From Chelatococcus sp. YT9 (GTDB lineage Bacteria; Pseudomonadota; Alphaproteobacteria; Rhizobiales; Beijerinckiaceae), in contig NZ_JAHBRW010000001.1 of the NCBI RefSeq assembly GCF_018398315.1, positions 124,001 through 188,000 of the forward strand: 64,000 nt of DNA. Reading direction: 5' to 3'. The notes beneath the pieces are model-generated. The model did no database searches. It saw only the letters and a program-made list of their open reading frames with translations, and was not told the origin of the DNA. Shown here in pieces: positions 40,130 to 48,332 of the stretch. Both the position numbers and the translations under genes were made by a program. Every line of letters starts with the position of its first letter. The stretch's first letter is position 1.

Positions 40130-40579
40130 TCAACGCATTGCCTTGAACGGCGCCATGCCGGCCCGGGCCAGCGCGTCGACACGCTCGTTTTCGGCGTGGC
40201 CGGCGTGGCCCCTCACCCAATGCCAGGAAACCGTGTGCCGCGCCTGCGCCTCGTCGAGGCGTCGCCACAGGTCCTCGTTCTTCACAGGCTTCTTGTCCGC
40301 CGTGCGCCACCCCCGCGCTTTCCAGTTCGCGAGCCACTGGGTAACGCCGGAGCGGACATATTGGGAATCCGTGTAGAGATCGACGGCGCAGGCGCGCTTC
40401 AGCGACTCGAGGGCGGAAATCGCGGCCATCAACTCCATCCGGTTGTTGGTGGTCATCGCCTCGCCGCCCGAGAGTTCCTTCTCATGACCTTTATAAGCAA
40501 GCACGGCCCCCCAGCCGCCCGGGCCGGGATTCCCGGAACACGCGCCATCCGTGTGGATCACGACACGGTCGGCCGTCAC
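40130..40579 (-). CDS. rnhA: Ribonuclease HI
   Basis: A 149-residue enzyme that cuts RNA in RNA-DNA hybrids. All four catalytic acids are visible: Asp in [17 protein letters not shown], Glu in NNRMELMAA, Asp in LYTDSQYV and Asp in NERVDALAR. The basic protrusion ([17 protein letters not shown]) is present. The start overlaps the end of thrB by 4 bp, as in many Rhizobiales. Confidence 0.98.
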   Translation of the reverse strand: MTADRVVIHTDGACSGNPGPGGWGAVLAYKGHEKELSGGEAMTTNNRMELMAAISALESLKRACAVDLYTDSQYVRSGVTQWLANWKARGWRTADKKPVKNEDLWRRLDEAQARHTVSWHWVRGHAGHAENERVDALARAGMAPFKAMR

Positions 40580-41541
40580 CGGCGCAGCCCGTAGTCACGC
40601 GCGTCGATAACACGGCGATGGAAAGCGAGCTTACGGTCGTATTCCAGGGGATCCTTTGGCCTTACCAAGGCACCCGGCGGAACATTCAGCCAGTCGACAA
40701 GTCGGGTCAACATGAAGCGCAGCGCCGAACCGCGGCAAAGGATAGGCAACGCCGCCACTTCCTCCGGCGTCAGGGGGCGCTGCGCCTCATAGCCATCGAT
40801 CAGCGCCTGGCCCTTGGTGAGGTTGAAGGATCCGTCCGCCTCGAAACACCAGGCATTGAGGCAGATCGCCAGGTCATAAGCGAGGGCGTCATTGCAGGCG
40901 AAATAAAAATCGATCAGCCCGGACAGCGTCTCTCCGATGAAGAACACGTTGTCGGGGAAGAGATCCGCATGGATGACCCCCTGAGGCAGGCCGGTCGGCC
41001 AGTCACGCTCCAGTTCCACGAGCGCGGCGGCGGTGCGCGCGGTTAAGCCGGCGGCCACGCGATCGGCGCCATCGCCCGCCTGCTCGAAAAGGGGGCGCCA
41101 GCCGGACAAAGACAGGTTGTTCGGGCGCCGGATGGAGAAATCCGCGCCGGCCTTGTGAAAAGCGGCGAGCGCGCCGCCGACGGCGCGGCAGTGCGTGGCC
41201 GTCGGCCGCTTGACCCAGACACCGTCGAGAAAGGTCACGATCGCGGCCGGTCGGCCCGCGAGCCTGCCCAGGGTTTCGCCTGAACGCATGCGCACAGGCT
41301 CGGGGCAGATGATGCCGCGCCTGGCGAGATGGTCCATCAAGCCGATGAAGAACGGCAGGTCCTCCTGGCGGACACGCTTCTCATAGAGGGTCAGGATATA
41401 AAAGCCGCGCTCGGTATGGAGCAGGAAGTTCGAATTCTCGACGCCCTCGGCGATGCCCTTCACCGAGAGCACCTGGCCAATGTCGTAGCCTGCGACGAAG
41501 CTCGCGAGCTCCTCGTCGCCCACCTCCGTGTAAACCGCCAT
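40576..41541 (-). CDS. thrB: Homoserine kinase (APH-fold ThrB)
   Basis: A 321-residue kinase of the aminoglycoside-phosphotransferase fold (COG2334 type), used in many proteobacteria to phosphorylate homoserine before ThrC. It has [29 protein letters not shown] at the N-lobe, the catalytic loop [14 protein letters not shown] and the metal motif [11 protein letters not shown]. It is encoded between ispH and rnhA with 3-bp and overlapping junctions, so the three genes are co-transcribed. Confidence 0.97.
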   Translation of the reverse strand: MAVYTEVGDEELASFVAGYDIGQVLSVKGIAEGVENSNFLLHTERGFYILTLYEKRVRQEDLPFFIGLMDHLARRGIICPEPVRMRSGETLGRLAGRPAAIVTFLDGVWVKRPTATHCRAVGGALAAFHKAGADFSIRRPNNLSLSGWRPLFEQAGDGADRVAAGLTARTAAALVELERDWPTGLPQGVIHADLFPDNVFFIGETLSGLIDFYFACNDALAYDLAICLNAWCFEADGSFNLTKGQALIDGYEAQRPLTPEEVAALPILCRGSALRFMLTRLVDWLNVPPGALVRPKDPLEYDRKLAFHRRVIDARDYGLRR

Positions 41542-41544
41542 CGC

Positions 41545-42528
41545 CTACTCCGCCGCCTGGTCCCGCAAGGCCCGCGGCAGCGGGAAGAACACGCTTTCAT
41601 CCGCAGTCGAGACCGTTTCCACCGTTACCGCGAAACGTTCGGCAAAAGCATCGATAATTTCTTCCACCAGAATCTCGGGCGCGGAAGCGCCTGCGGTCAC
41701 ACCAAGGGTCCTGATACCGGAGAAAAGGCTCCAGTCTATCTCGTCGTTGCGCAGCACGAGACGGGCTACAGGGCAGCCGGCGCGCTCCGCGACCTCGCGC
41801 AGACGCTGGGAATTGGATGAATTCGGAGATCCCACCACGATCATGGCATCCACCTGGGGCGCCACGCGCTTCACCGCCTCCTGGCGATTGGTCGTGGCAT
41901 AGCAGATGTCTTCCTTATGCGGTGCGGCAATCGTGGGAAAACGCGCCTTCAGGGCATCGACGACCGCCTGGGTATCGTCCACCGACAAGGTCGTTTGCGT
42001 GACATAGGCGAGATTGTCCGGGTCCGCGACCGCGATCGTGCCAACATCTTCGATCGTCTCGACGAGGGTTATCGCACCTGGCGGCAGCTGCCCCATCGTG
42101 CCGACCACTTCGGGGTGGCCAGCGTGGCCGATCAATAACACGTGTCGGCCCTTCTTGTGATGCACCTCGGCCTCACGGTGAACTTTGGTCACCAGCGGGC
42201 AGGTTGCGTCAATTCCGAAAAGACGGCGTTTCAGAGCCTCGTCGGGCACGGATTTCGGCACGCCATGGGCAGAGAAGATAACAGGCGCCTCAGTGTCCGG
42301 CACTTCATCCAGCTCGTCCACGAAGACGGCGCCCTTCCGCTTGAGGCTCTCCACGACATATTTGTTGTGGACGATCTCGTGACGCACGTAGACTGGCGGA
42401 CCATAGAGCGCGAGGGCCTTTTCAACCGCGTCGATAGCGCGGACGACCCCTGCACAGAACCCACGCGGCGCACAGATCAGCACCGTCAGTGGCGGCTTTG
42501 CAACAGGGGTATCTAAGACAGCGGTCAT
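41545..42528 (-). CDS. ispH: 4-Hydroxy-3-methylbut-2-enyl diphosphate reductase
   Basis: A 327-residue [4Fe-4S] enzyme, the last step of the MEP isoprenoid pathway, giving IPP and DMAPP. The three cluster cysteines are in [24 protein letters not shown] and [13 protein letters not shown]. The proton-relay motif [17 protein letters not shown] and the catalytic VTAGASAPE are visible. It is the first gene of ispH-thrB-rnhA. Confidence 0.98.
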   Translation of the reverse strand: MTAVLDTPVAKPPLTVLICAPRGFCAGVVRAIDAVEKALALYGPPVYVRHEIVHNKYVVESLKRKGAVFVDELDEVPDTEAPVIFSAHGVPKSVPDEALKRRLFGIDATCPLVTKVHREAEVHHKKGRHVLLIGHAGHPEVVGTMGQLPPGAITLVETIEDVGTIAVADPDNLAYVTQTTLSVDDTQAVVDALKARFPTIAAPHKEDICYATTNRQEAVKRVAPQVDAMIVVGSPNSSNSQRLREVAERAGCPVARLVLRNDEIDWSLFSGIRTLGVTAGASAPEILVEEIIDAFAERFAVTVETVSTADESVFFPLPRALRDQAAE

Positions 42529-42612
42529 CGTGCTTTCCGGCTAGGCATAGCTGGATGTGGCGGTAGCAGGCATGGCATGTCAAGCCGAGCGCGGTTCAAT
42601 AGGTTGAATATC

Positions 42613-43245
42613 ATGTCTCAGTTGAAGCTCGCCATCTTCGATATGGACGACGTTCTCTGCACCTATGATCGCGCGGCCCGCATCGACACCCTCGCCGCCC
42701 TCAGCGGCCGCTCCCCAGACTACATCCTCTCCGCGATATGGGATTCGGGCTTCGAGGCGCGGTCCGACGCCGGGGATCTCGACGCGGCCCGCTATCTCGC
42801 CGGCTTCGGCGAGCGTCTCGGCTACCCGTTGACCCGCACGGAATGGGTCGACGCGCGACGGCTTGCGATGCATCCCCGTCCAGAAGTTCTGTTGATGGTG
42901 GAGGCGGTGAAAACGCGCGTGCCGGTGGCACTTCTCACTAACAACGGCTTTCTCGTCGCAGAGGAAATCGCGACCCTTTTTCCCGCGCTCCCCGCGCTGT
43001 TTGGTGAGCGGCTGTTCGTCTCAGCCATGTTCGGCCTGAAAAAACCTGATCCCGAGATCTATCGCGCAGTCGCGAGGCGCGTGGGCGTCGCCCCGCACGA
43101 GGCCTTTTTCACCGACGACAAACCGCGTAATGTCCGGGGCGCCGAGATGGCGGGACTTACCGGTCATGTCTTCGTCTCTCCAGAGGGCTTGGCCTCCGCG
43201 CTTGCGCGACATGGCTTGATCGACAGCGCCCTCCCCCCGCCTTAG
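42613..43245 (+). CDS. HAD-IA family hydrolase
   Basis: A 210-residue phosphatase-like protein: nucleophile motif AIFDMDDVLCTYD, motif II LLTNN, motif III lysine in FGLKKPDPEIY and motif IV FTDDKPRNVRGAE. Start at 42613 follows AGG at ten bases; an ORF extension upstream lacks HAD sequence. The substrate cannot be told. It is divergent from ispH and about 100 bp from the Kef gene, with which it may share a transcript. Confidence 0.9.
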   Translation: MSQLKLAIFDMDDVLCTYDRAARIDTLAALSGRSPDYILSAIWDSGFEARSDAGDLDAARYLAGFGERLGYPLTRTEWVDARRLAMHPRPEVLLMVEAVKTRVPVALLTNNGFLVAEEIATLFPALPALFGERLFVSAMFGLKKPDPEIYRAVARRVGVAPHEAFFTDDKPRNVRGAEMAGLTGHVFVSPEGLASALARHGLIDSALPPP

Positions 43246-43344
43246 TTCATAGCGACAGAAGTGCAACGACGCCTCCGTCGAGGCATCGCGCGCATCCGGC
43301 AATGGCTCCGTCCATCTCTTTCCTTCGAGCTCGCAGAGCATTCC

Positions 43345-45210
43345 ATGAACGACAGCGCCTCCCATGCCAGCTACCTGCTGCCGGTCCTCGTCTTCTGCGG
43401 CGCAGCCGTCGTAGCCGTGCCGATCTTCCGGCGCATCGGCCTTGGAGCTGTGCTTGGCTATCTCTGCGCTGGCGTCTTCATCGGTCCGGATGGGCTGGCA
43501 TTGATCGGCGAGCCTGAAACGGTTGCCGGGGTCGCCGAGATCGGCGTGGTGCTCCTCCTCTTCATTGTAGGGCTCGAACTCAACCTGTCGCGGCTCTTCG
43601 CCATGCGCCGCGACATTTTCGGCCTGGGCCTGACGCAGCTTCTGATGACGGGTGGTGTTGCAATGCTGGCGCTTACCGCCGCCGGCATTCCGATGCGCGG
43701 CAGCGTTGTCACCGGCCTCGCGCTCGCGCTGTCGGCGACGGCCATCGCCCTGCAGACCCTGGAGGAGCGGGGCGATCTGCATGCCACCTATGGCGAGCGC
43801 AGTTTCGCGATCCTCCTGTTCCAGGACCTGTCGATCGTCCCGATCCTCGCACTCGTGCCCCTGCTCGCCACCACGACAGTGCTCAGCGCTGGCGGCGGCA
43901 GCCTCGTCATGACTCTCTTCGAGATCGCTCGCGCGCTGATCGCCGTTGCCGCGGTCGTGCTCATCGGCCGCTATCTGCTCAATCCGTTCTTCCGGCTGCT
44001 CGCTTCAAGCGGCGCGCGTGAGGTGATGACCGCAGCGGCATTGCTCGTCGTACTTGGTGCGGCTTTCATCATGGAGAAAGTCGGGCTGTCGATGGCGATG
44101 GGGGCCTTCCTCGCCGGCGTGCTGCTCGCGGAATCGAACTTCCGCCACCAGCTGGAGGCCGATATCGAGCCCTTCCGCGGCGTGCTGCTGGGCCTGTTCT
44201 TCATGAGCGTCGGCATGTCCATCGACATCGACGTGATCATCGCGCATGTAGGCCTGCTGGCGCTTGCTGTCCCGGCGCTCGTCATCGCCAAAACGCTGAT
44301 TGGGGCCACCGCGGGCCGCATCTTCGGCAGCAGCTGGCGCGATAGCTTTCGGATGGGTGCCTTGCTTGGTCCGGCGGGCGAATTCTCGTTCGTCATCTTT
44401 CCCCTGGCGGGTTCGCGAGGACTGCTCGACGGTGATCAGGTGCAGATCGTGACCGCGATGGCCGCACTGACGATGCTCATCGGTCCGATCTTCGCCAAAG
44501 TCGTGGACAGGGTCCTCGAACGAACGCGCCCGCAGGTGGACGCCGGAGACACGGATCTCGAGGCGCTCGCCGATGCGAACGGCAAGGTCATCGTCATCGG
44601 CTTCGGGCGCTTCGGACAGGTGGTGAACCAGATCCTGCTCGCCCAGCGGATCGACGTCACCGTCATCGATCACGATGTCGACCGCATTCGCGAGGCATCT
44701 CGCTTTGGCTTCAAGGTCTATTATGGTGATGGAACGCGGCTTGATGTGCTGCGCGCTTCGGGCGCCGCGCAGGCGACTGTCATCTGTGTCTGTGTGGACA
44801 GCCCCGAGACGGCGACCACGATCGTCGAGCTTCTGCGAGCCGAATTTCCCGACGCGGCCGTCTACGCCCGGGCGATCGATCGCGCCCATGCAATCGCACT
44901 GATGCAGCAGGAGGTTGATTATCAGCTGCGCGAAACATTCGAATCCGCGCTGACACTGGGGCGCGCCGCGCTCGAGGAGCTCGGCTATAGTCGCGAGGAC
45001 GCGATTGCCGTTCAGGATGACGTCCGGCGACGCGACGTTGCGCGGCTGATGCTGCAGAAGAGCGATGGCTTCCTGGGGGGAGCGGACCTGCTTCACCACG
45101 GTCTGGCGGCGGTCGTCACGCCGGAACCGCTGACGGAACCTCCGACCTCTTCTCAAGCGCTCAGCGCCGAAACACGGGACATTCTCGCCGAGGGCGATGC
45201 AGCACGGTAG
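43345..45210 (+). CDS. Kef-type monovalent cation:proton antiporter with TrkA-N domain
   Basis: A 621-residue CPA2 antiporter. The N-terminal ~390 residues are a 12-13-helix Na+/H+ exchanger domain (GYLCAGVFIGPDGLALIGE, SMAMGAFLAGVLLAESNFRHQLEADIEPFRG). From about 410 there is a Rossmann RCK domain (VIVIGFGRFGQVVNQILL) that in KefB/KefC binds glutathione adducts and NADH. No KefF/KefG-type oxidoreductase is adjacent. gshA is nearby (48333) but not in the operon. Start at 43345 fits the membrane domain; an upstream extension is unsupported. Confidence 0.92.
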   Translation: MNDSASHASYLLPVLVFCGAAVVAVPIFRRIGLGAVLGYLCAGVFIGPDGLALIGEPETVAGVAEIGVVLLLFIVGLELNLSRLFAMRRDIFGLGLTQLLMTGGVAMLALTAAGIPMRGSVVTGLALALSATAIALQTLEERGDLHATYGERSFAILLFQDLSIVPILALVPLLATTTVLSAGGGSLVMTLFEIARALIAVAAVVLIGRYLLNPFFRLLASSGAREVMTAAALLVVLGAAFIMEKVGLSMAMGAFLAGVLLAESNFRHQLEADIEPFRGVLLGLFFMSVGMSIDIDVIIAHVGLLALAVPALVIAKTLIGATAGRIFGSSWRDSFRMGALLGPAGEFSFVIFPLAGSRGLLDGDQVQIVTAMAALTMLIGPIFAKVVDRVLERTRPQVDAGDTDLEALADANGKVIVIGFGRFGQVVNQILLAQRIDVTVIDHDVDRIREASRFGFKVYYGDGTRLDVLRASGAAQATVICVCVDSPETATTIVELLRAEFPDAAVYARAIDRAHAIALMQQEVDYQLRETFESALTLGRAALEELGYSREDAIAVQDDVRRRDVARLMLQKSDGFLGGADLLHHGLAAVVTPEPLTEPPTSSQALSAETRDILAEGDAAR

Positions 45211-45263
45211 CTCTGACGAGAGGTCGTATTCCGCGATGGGCGACCGCAACTCCGCTTGCGCTG

Positions 45264-45299
45264 AAAAGAAAAGGGCCACTGACTGAAATCAATGGCCCT
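45264..45299 (-). terminator. Terminator of the DUF1127 gene
   Basis: On the minus strand a 7-bp stem (45272-45278 / 45293-45299, agggcca and complement) with a 14-base loop is followed by TTTTCTTTT. It lies about 55 bp after the DUF1127 stop and between two convergent genes. Confidence 0.75.
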
Positions 45300-45353
45300 C
45301 GTGGTCACCTGAAGTCATGGGACTATGTCGTCCCGGATCTTGTCGCGATGTAT

Positions 45354-45677
45354 TCATGCGCGGCGCATGGATTTACGAACGCGCTTCTCCGCACGCTCGG
45401 CGAGAATGACGGAAGGATCGCTATGGAGGGGCTGGGACAACGCGCCGGCCACATCGCTGCGCGACAATCCGATGTCGTGCAGGGCGCGCTCGTCGAACTC
45501 CGTCAGCTGCCACACCTCACGCCGGTGACGCAGGGCCCGCGCAGTGCGAGCGATCCGGAAAGCCACAACCCAGCCCAGCCTCTGAAGCCGCGCACCCCAG
45601 ACTGATGCCTGAACTAGCCTGCCACCCTTCTGGCTGTGCGCTAATCTACTGTTTTCACTGGATAAAACTTCTTCCAT
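45354..45677 (-). CDS. DUF1127 domain protein
   Basis: A 107-residue protein whose C-terminal ~45 residues carry the DUF1127 signature (REVWQLTEFDERALHDIGLSRSDV). The N-terminal half is basic and unconserved. Small DUF1127 proteins influence RNA turnover or phosphate and cell-aggregation responses in Rhizobiales, but this longer form is uncharacterised. The ATG at 45675-45677 follows AGAAGGA. It is divergent from a LysR gene and has its own terminator. Confidence 0.85.
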   Translation of the reverse strand: MEEVLSSENSRLAHSQKGGRLVQASVWGARLQRLGWVVAFRIARTARALRHRREVWQLTEFDERALHDIGLSRSDVAGALSQPLHSDPSVILAERAEKRVRKSMRRA

Positions 45678-45838
45678 CGATCCGATCCTTCTGCCACGAG
45701 GGGCGAAAAAAACGTAGCCGCGCGCCATCACGCCTCGAAAAGAAGCGCAACATGGCCACCGCCTTCGGTCCCTCTTTCTGGATACAAGGCCACTATAACC
45801 GAAGCGGACGAATCACTACAGAGAATGTTTTTCATTGA

Positions 45839-45858
45839 AATCATCACGAAATATGATT
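45839..45858. promoter_or_regulatory. Possible LysR-regulator site
   Basis: A perfect 6-bp inverted repeat (aatcat at 45839-45844, atgatt at 45853-45858) with an 8-base gap lies in the AT-rich intergenic region 36 bp upstream of the LysR start. Its size and place fit an autoregulatory LysR box, but no binding data can be inferred. Confidence 0.35.
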
Positions 45859-45893
45859 GAATTCGTTCTCATCGAAATCGCGCGGGGGATGCC

Positions 45894-46790
45894 ATGTCCC
45901 ATCTTCTCGACTCGGATCAGCTCAAGACCTTCGTTGCCATCGCGGATACGGGGTCGTTCACGCGTGCCGCGGAGCTCGTTCACAAGACCCAGTCGGCAGT
46001 CTCCATGCAGATGAAGCGGCTCGAGGAGCGGCTTGGCCTCGCCGTGTTCGAACGTGATGGCCGGCACTCGCGGTTGACGGAGGATGGCGAGCGTCTCCTC
46101 GATTACGCGCGCCGCATCATCCAGCTCAACCGCGAATGTCTGGCGAGCTTCGGCGAGGCCGACCTGGCCGGCCGCGTACGCCTTGGGCTGCCCGATGACT
46201 ATGCCGACCGCTATCTGCCGGAGATCCTGGCCCGCTTCTCGCGCTCGAATCCGAAGGTGGAAGTCACCGTCGTCTGCGAGCCCACTCCTATCCTGCTCGA
46301 ACGGATCCAGGCGGGAGATCTCGACCTCGCGATCATCACGCATATCGAAAGCCGGCCCCATCTGGCGGAGGTGGTCCGCGTGGAGCAACTCCTTTGGGTC
46401 ACATCGACACGACATTGCACCCACGAGGAGACACCAGTCCCCCTCGCATTGGGACGCTCGACATGCAACTGGCGGCAAAGCGCAACGGAAGCGCTCGACA
46501 GTGCCGGCAAGCATTATCGCATTCTCTATTCGAGCTGGAACTCCACCGCGGTTGGTGCCGCGGTCATGGCAGGGCTCGCGGTGGCGGTGCTACCCGAAAG
46601 CGCCGTTCGTCCCGGCATGCGGGTGCTCGGTCCATCGGACGGCTTCCCCGCGCTTCCCTCCTGCAAGATCGGGCTCGTTCGTAACAATCGCGCCTCGTCG
46701 GCACTGAGCGCCGCGCTTGCCGAGCACATCATCCAAAGCCTCGACAATCTCCGTCGCGACCGCCAGTTCATCGAAATGGCGGCCGAGTAG
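45894..46790 (+). CDS. LysR family transcriptional regulator
   Basis: A 298-residue regulator. The N-terminal helix-turn-helix has LKTFVAIADTGSFTRAAELVHKTQSAVSMQMKRLEERLG (residues 9-47). It is followed by a linker helix and a periplasmic-binding-like effector domain from about 93 (GRVRLGLPDDYADRYLPEIL). The divergent layout with the DUF1127 gene suggests it regulates that gene; effector unknown. Confidence 0.93.
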   Translation: MSHLLDSDQLKTFVAIADTGSFTRAAELVHKTQSAVSMQMKRLEERLGLAVFERDGRHSRLTEDGERLLDYARRIIQLNRECLASFGEADLAGRVRLGLPDDYADRYLPEILARFSRSNPKVEVTVVCEPTPILLERIQAGDLDLAIITHIESRPHLAEVVRVEQLLWVTSTRHCTHEETPVPLALGRSTCNWRQSATEALDSAGKHYRILYSSWNSTAVGAAVMAGLAVAVLPESAVRPGMRVLGPSDGFPALPSCKIGLVRNNRASSALSAALAEHIIQSLDNLRRDRQFIEMAAE

Positions 46791-46882
46791 CGAAGATCTC
46801 CGGCGGCTGGGCGCACCGGGCATCGAGGGTGCGAGCGCTCCGTGCCGGTCGCATCTTTTCACCGACCAGAGGCATCCTTTCC

Positions 46883-46904
46883 GGCGGGATGATCATATCC
46901 CGCC
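46883..46904 (-). terminator. Hairpin downstream of the Flp pilin gene
   Basis: A perfect 8-bp stem (ggcgggat / atcccgcc) with a 6-base loop lies 9 bp after the pilin stop. No T-run follows on either strand, so it may be a weak terminator or an mRNA-stabilising hairpin. Confidence 0.5.
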
Positions 46905-46912
46905 AGCAAGGC

Positions 46913-47068
46913 TCAGCGCAGCGAGCTGGAGGCGGTCTCGATCAGCCTGAGAATGCTGGGGCCGATGATCGAGAGATTGGCGATGATGCCGACAACGACG
47001 AAGGCGGCGATAACCCCGTATTCGATCGTTGTGGCCGCCTTCTCGTTCCGCAAATACGCTTTGAACAT
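46913..47068 (-). CDS. Flp/Fap type IVb pilin (51 aa)
   Basis: A short gene on the minus strand, ATG at 47066-47068 and TGA at 46913-46915. It begins MFKAYLRNEKAATTIEYGVI and continues with a hydrophobic helix (IAAFVVVGIIANLSIIG). This is the Flp pilin pattern: basic leader, the conserved Thr-x-Ile-Glu-Tyr-Gly with the Glu at position 5 of the mature helix, then one membrane helix. GGGAG lies 6 bases before the start. Length (51 aa) is normal for Flp. No tad/cpa genes are near, so it is an isolated pilin. Confidence 0.9.
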   Translation of the reverse strand: MFKAYLRNEKAATTIEYGVIAAFVVVGIIANLSIIGPSILRLIETASSSLR

Positions 47069-47248
47069 GCCAGTCTCCCGTCACGCTGAGAGCATCGGGG
47101 GCAAGCCCTGTCGAACACGTTAAAGCCACACCGGCGGGCCGGCTTATCACGGCTCAGGGTATATGAGCGGTAAAGACCGGATCGGACCATTTGCTCTATC
47201 CGACGCAGGGAGGCAGATGCTCGCAGCGTTGCTTCACGCGCGTTCCCC

Positions 47249-47277
47249 TTGACACGTCTCAGCCGATATCATTTAGT
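47249..47277 (+). promoter_or_regulatory. Possible promoter of the MarR-GNAT gene
   Basis: TTGACA at 47249-47254 is followed after 17 bases by TTTAGT at 47272-47277 (4 of 6 to the -10 consensus). The -10 lies inside the left arm of the 19-bp inverted repeat. Confidence 0.5.
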
Positions 47278-47305
47278 TGCATGATACAACTAAATGATAT
47301 CGGCT
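47261..47305. promoter_or_regulatory. Perfect 19-bp inverted repeat (probable MarR operator)
   Basis: Arms agccgatatcatttagttg (47261-47279) and its exact reverse complement (47287-47305) flank a 7-base spacer. The repeat ends 4 bp before the ATG of the MarR-GNAT gene and covers the predicted -10 and transcription start. Long perfect palindromes at this position are typical of MarR autoregulatory sites. The region where a Shine-Dalgarno site should be (gatatcggctgatc) has none, so translation may be leaderless or start on a short leader. Confidence 0.85.
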
Positions 47306-47309
47306 GATC

Positions 47310-48257
47310 ATGTCTCCTCCCGCGGCGCCCCGGTTCATCGATGCCATCCGTGCAGCATCGCGTCAGCTCGTGCGGGAACTCGGCTTTATGGGCGGATCCT
47401 TCGCTGGGACCGACCTCTCTCCCTCAGCGGTTCATGCGCTGATCGAGATCGACGCAGGGGGGGTCACGGCCCGCGATCTGGCGGAGCGCCTTCACCTCGA
47501 AAAATCGAGCATCAGCAGAATGCTGCGCAAGTTGGTGGCTTCGGGATTGGTGGGAGAGGCCCCCGGAGATGAAGATGGGCGCCTCAAAATGCTGTCGCTG
47601 ACGACTTTCGGAAAAGATCGTGTCGACGCCATCCATGCTTTCGCGCGCAATCAAGTGGCTGATGCGCTTGGCCGCCTCAAGCCCGGCGAGGAGCGCGTGG
47701 TCCTCGAAGGCTTGCGCCTTTACGCCGACGCGCTCGCCACTCCGCGTGAAGGCCACGCCGGAGTTAGTTCTATGGAGATCGTGAGCGGATACCGCCCCGG
47801 GCTTATCGCGCGCCTCACGCAAATGCATGCGCTCTATTATTCGCGAGTTGCGGGCTTCGGCCAACGGTTCGAGTCCGTCGTCGCGACCGGCGTGGCCGAG
47901 TTCTGCAACCGCCTGGATTCACCCCGGAATGCGATATGGACCGTGACGCAAGGCGGGGAAATCATCGGCTCGGTTGCGATCGACGGCGAAGATCTCGGCG
48001 CCGACATTGCGCATCTACGGTGGTTCATTGTCGATGACACCGTGCGAAACAGCGGTGTCGGGCGCAGGCTGCTTGCGACGGCGCTGGCCTTCGCCGATGA
48101 GAAAGGCTTCTCCGCAACGCATTTATGGACGTTCAGCGGCCTTGCCGCCGCCCGGCACCTTTATGAGAAACACGGCTTCGTCTGTGCCGAGGAGTGGACA
48201 GGCACCCAATGGGGCCATGAAGTCCTTGAGCAGCGTTTCGAACGCGCCCGCCCATGA
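47310..48257 (+). CDS. MarR regulator fused to GNAT acetyltransferase
   Basis: A 315-residue protein. Residues about 1-150 are a MarR winged helix (LSPSAVHALIEIDAGGVTARDLAERLHLEKSSISRMLRKL, then GDEDGRLKMLSLT, the DxR wing). Residues about 160-315 are a GNAT domain with the acetyl-CoA loop VRNSGVGRRLLATALAFADEKG and HLWTFSGLAAARHLYEKHGF. Such bifunctional helix-turn-helix/GNAT proteins are known in proteobacteria, but few have defined targets. It is preceded by a perfect palindrome that probably binds the MarR half. Confidence 0.92.
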   Translation: MSPPAAPRFIDAIRAASRQLVRELGFMGGSFAGTDLSPSAVHALIEIDAGGVTARDLAERLHLEKSSISRMLRKLVASGLVGEAPGDEDGRLKMLSLTTFGKDRVDAIHAFARNQVADALGRLKPGEERVVLEGLRLYADALATPREGHAGVSSMEIVSGYRPGLIARLTQMHALYYSRVAGFGQRFESVVATGVAEFCNRLDSPRNAIWTVTQGGEIIGSVAIDGEDLGADIAHLRWFIVDDTVRNSGVGRRLLATALAFADEKGFSATHLWTFSGLAAARHLYEKHGFVCAEEWTGTQWGHEVLEQRFERARP

Positions 48258-48332
48258 AAGACAAGGGTCCGCTGAACCGGCGGCCACGTATTTGAGCCGG
48301 CAGGGCGTTCCGATATCCGCATCGCGTTCACG

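Noticed and set aside
44005-45279. Leftward 424-codon frame opposite the Kef gene
   Set aside because: Antisense shadow of a conserved antiporter gene.
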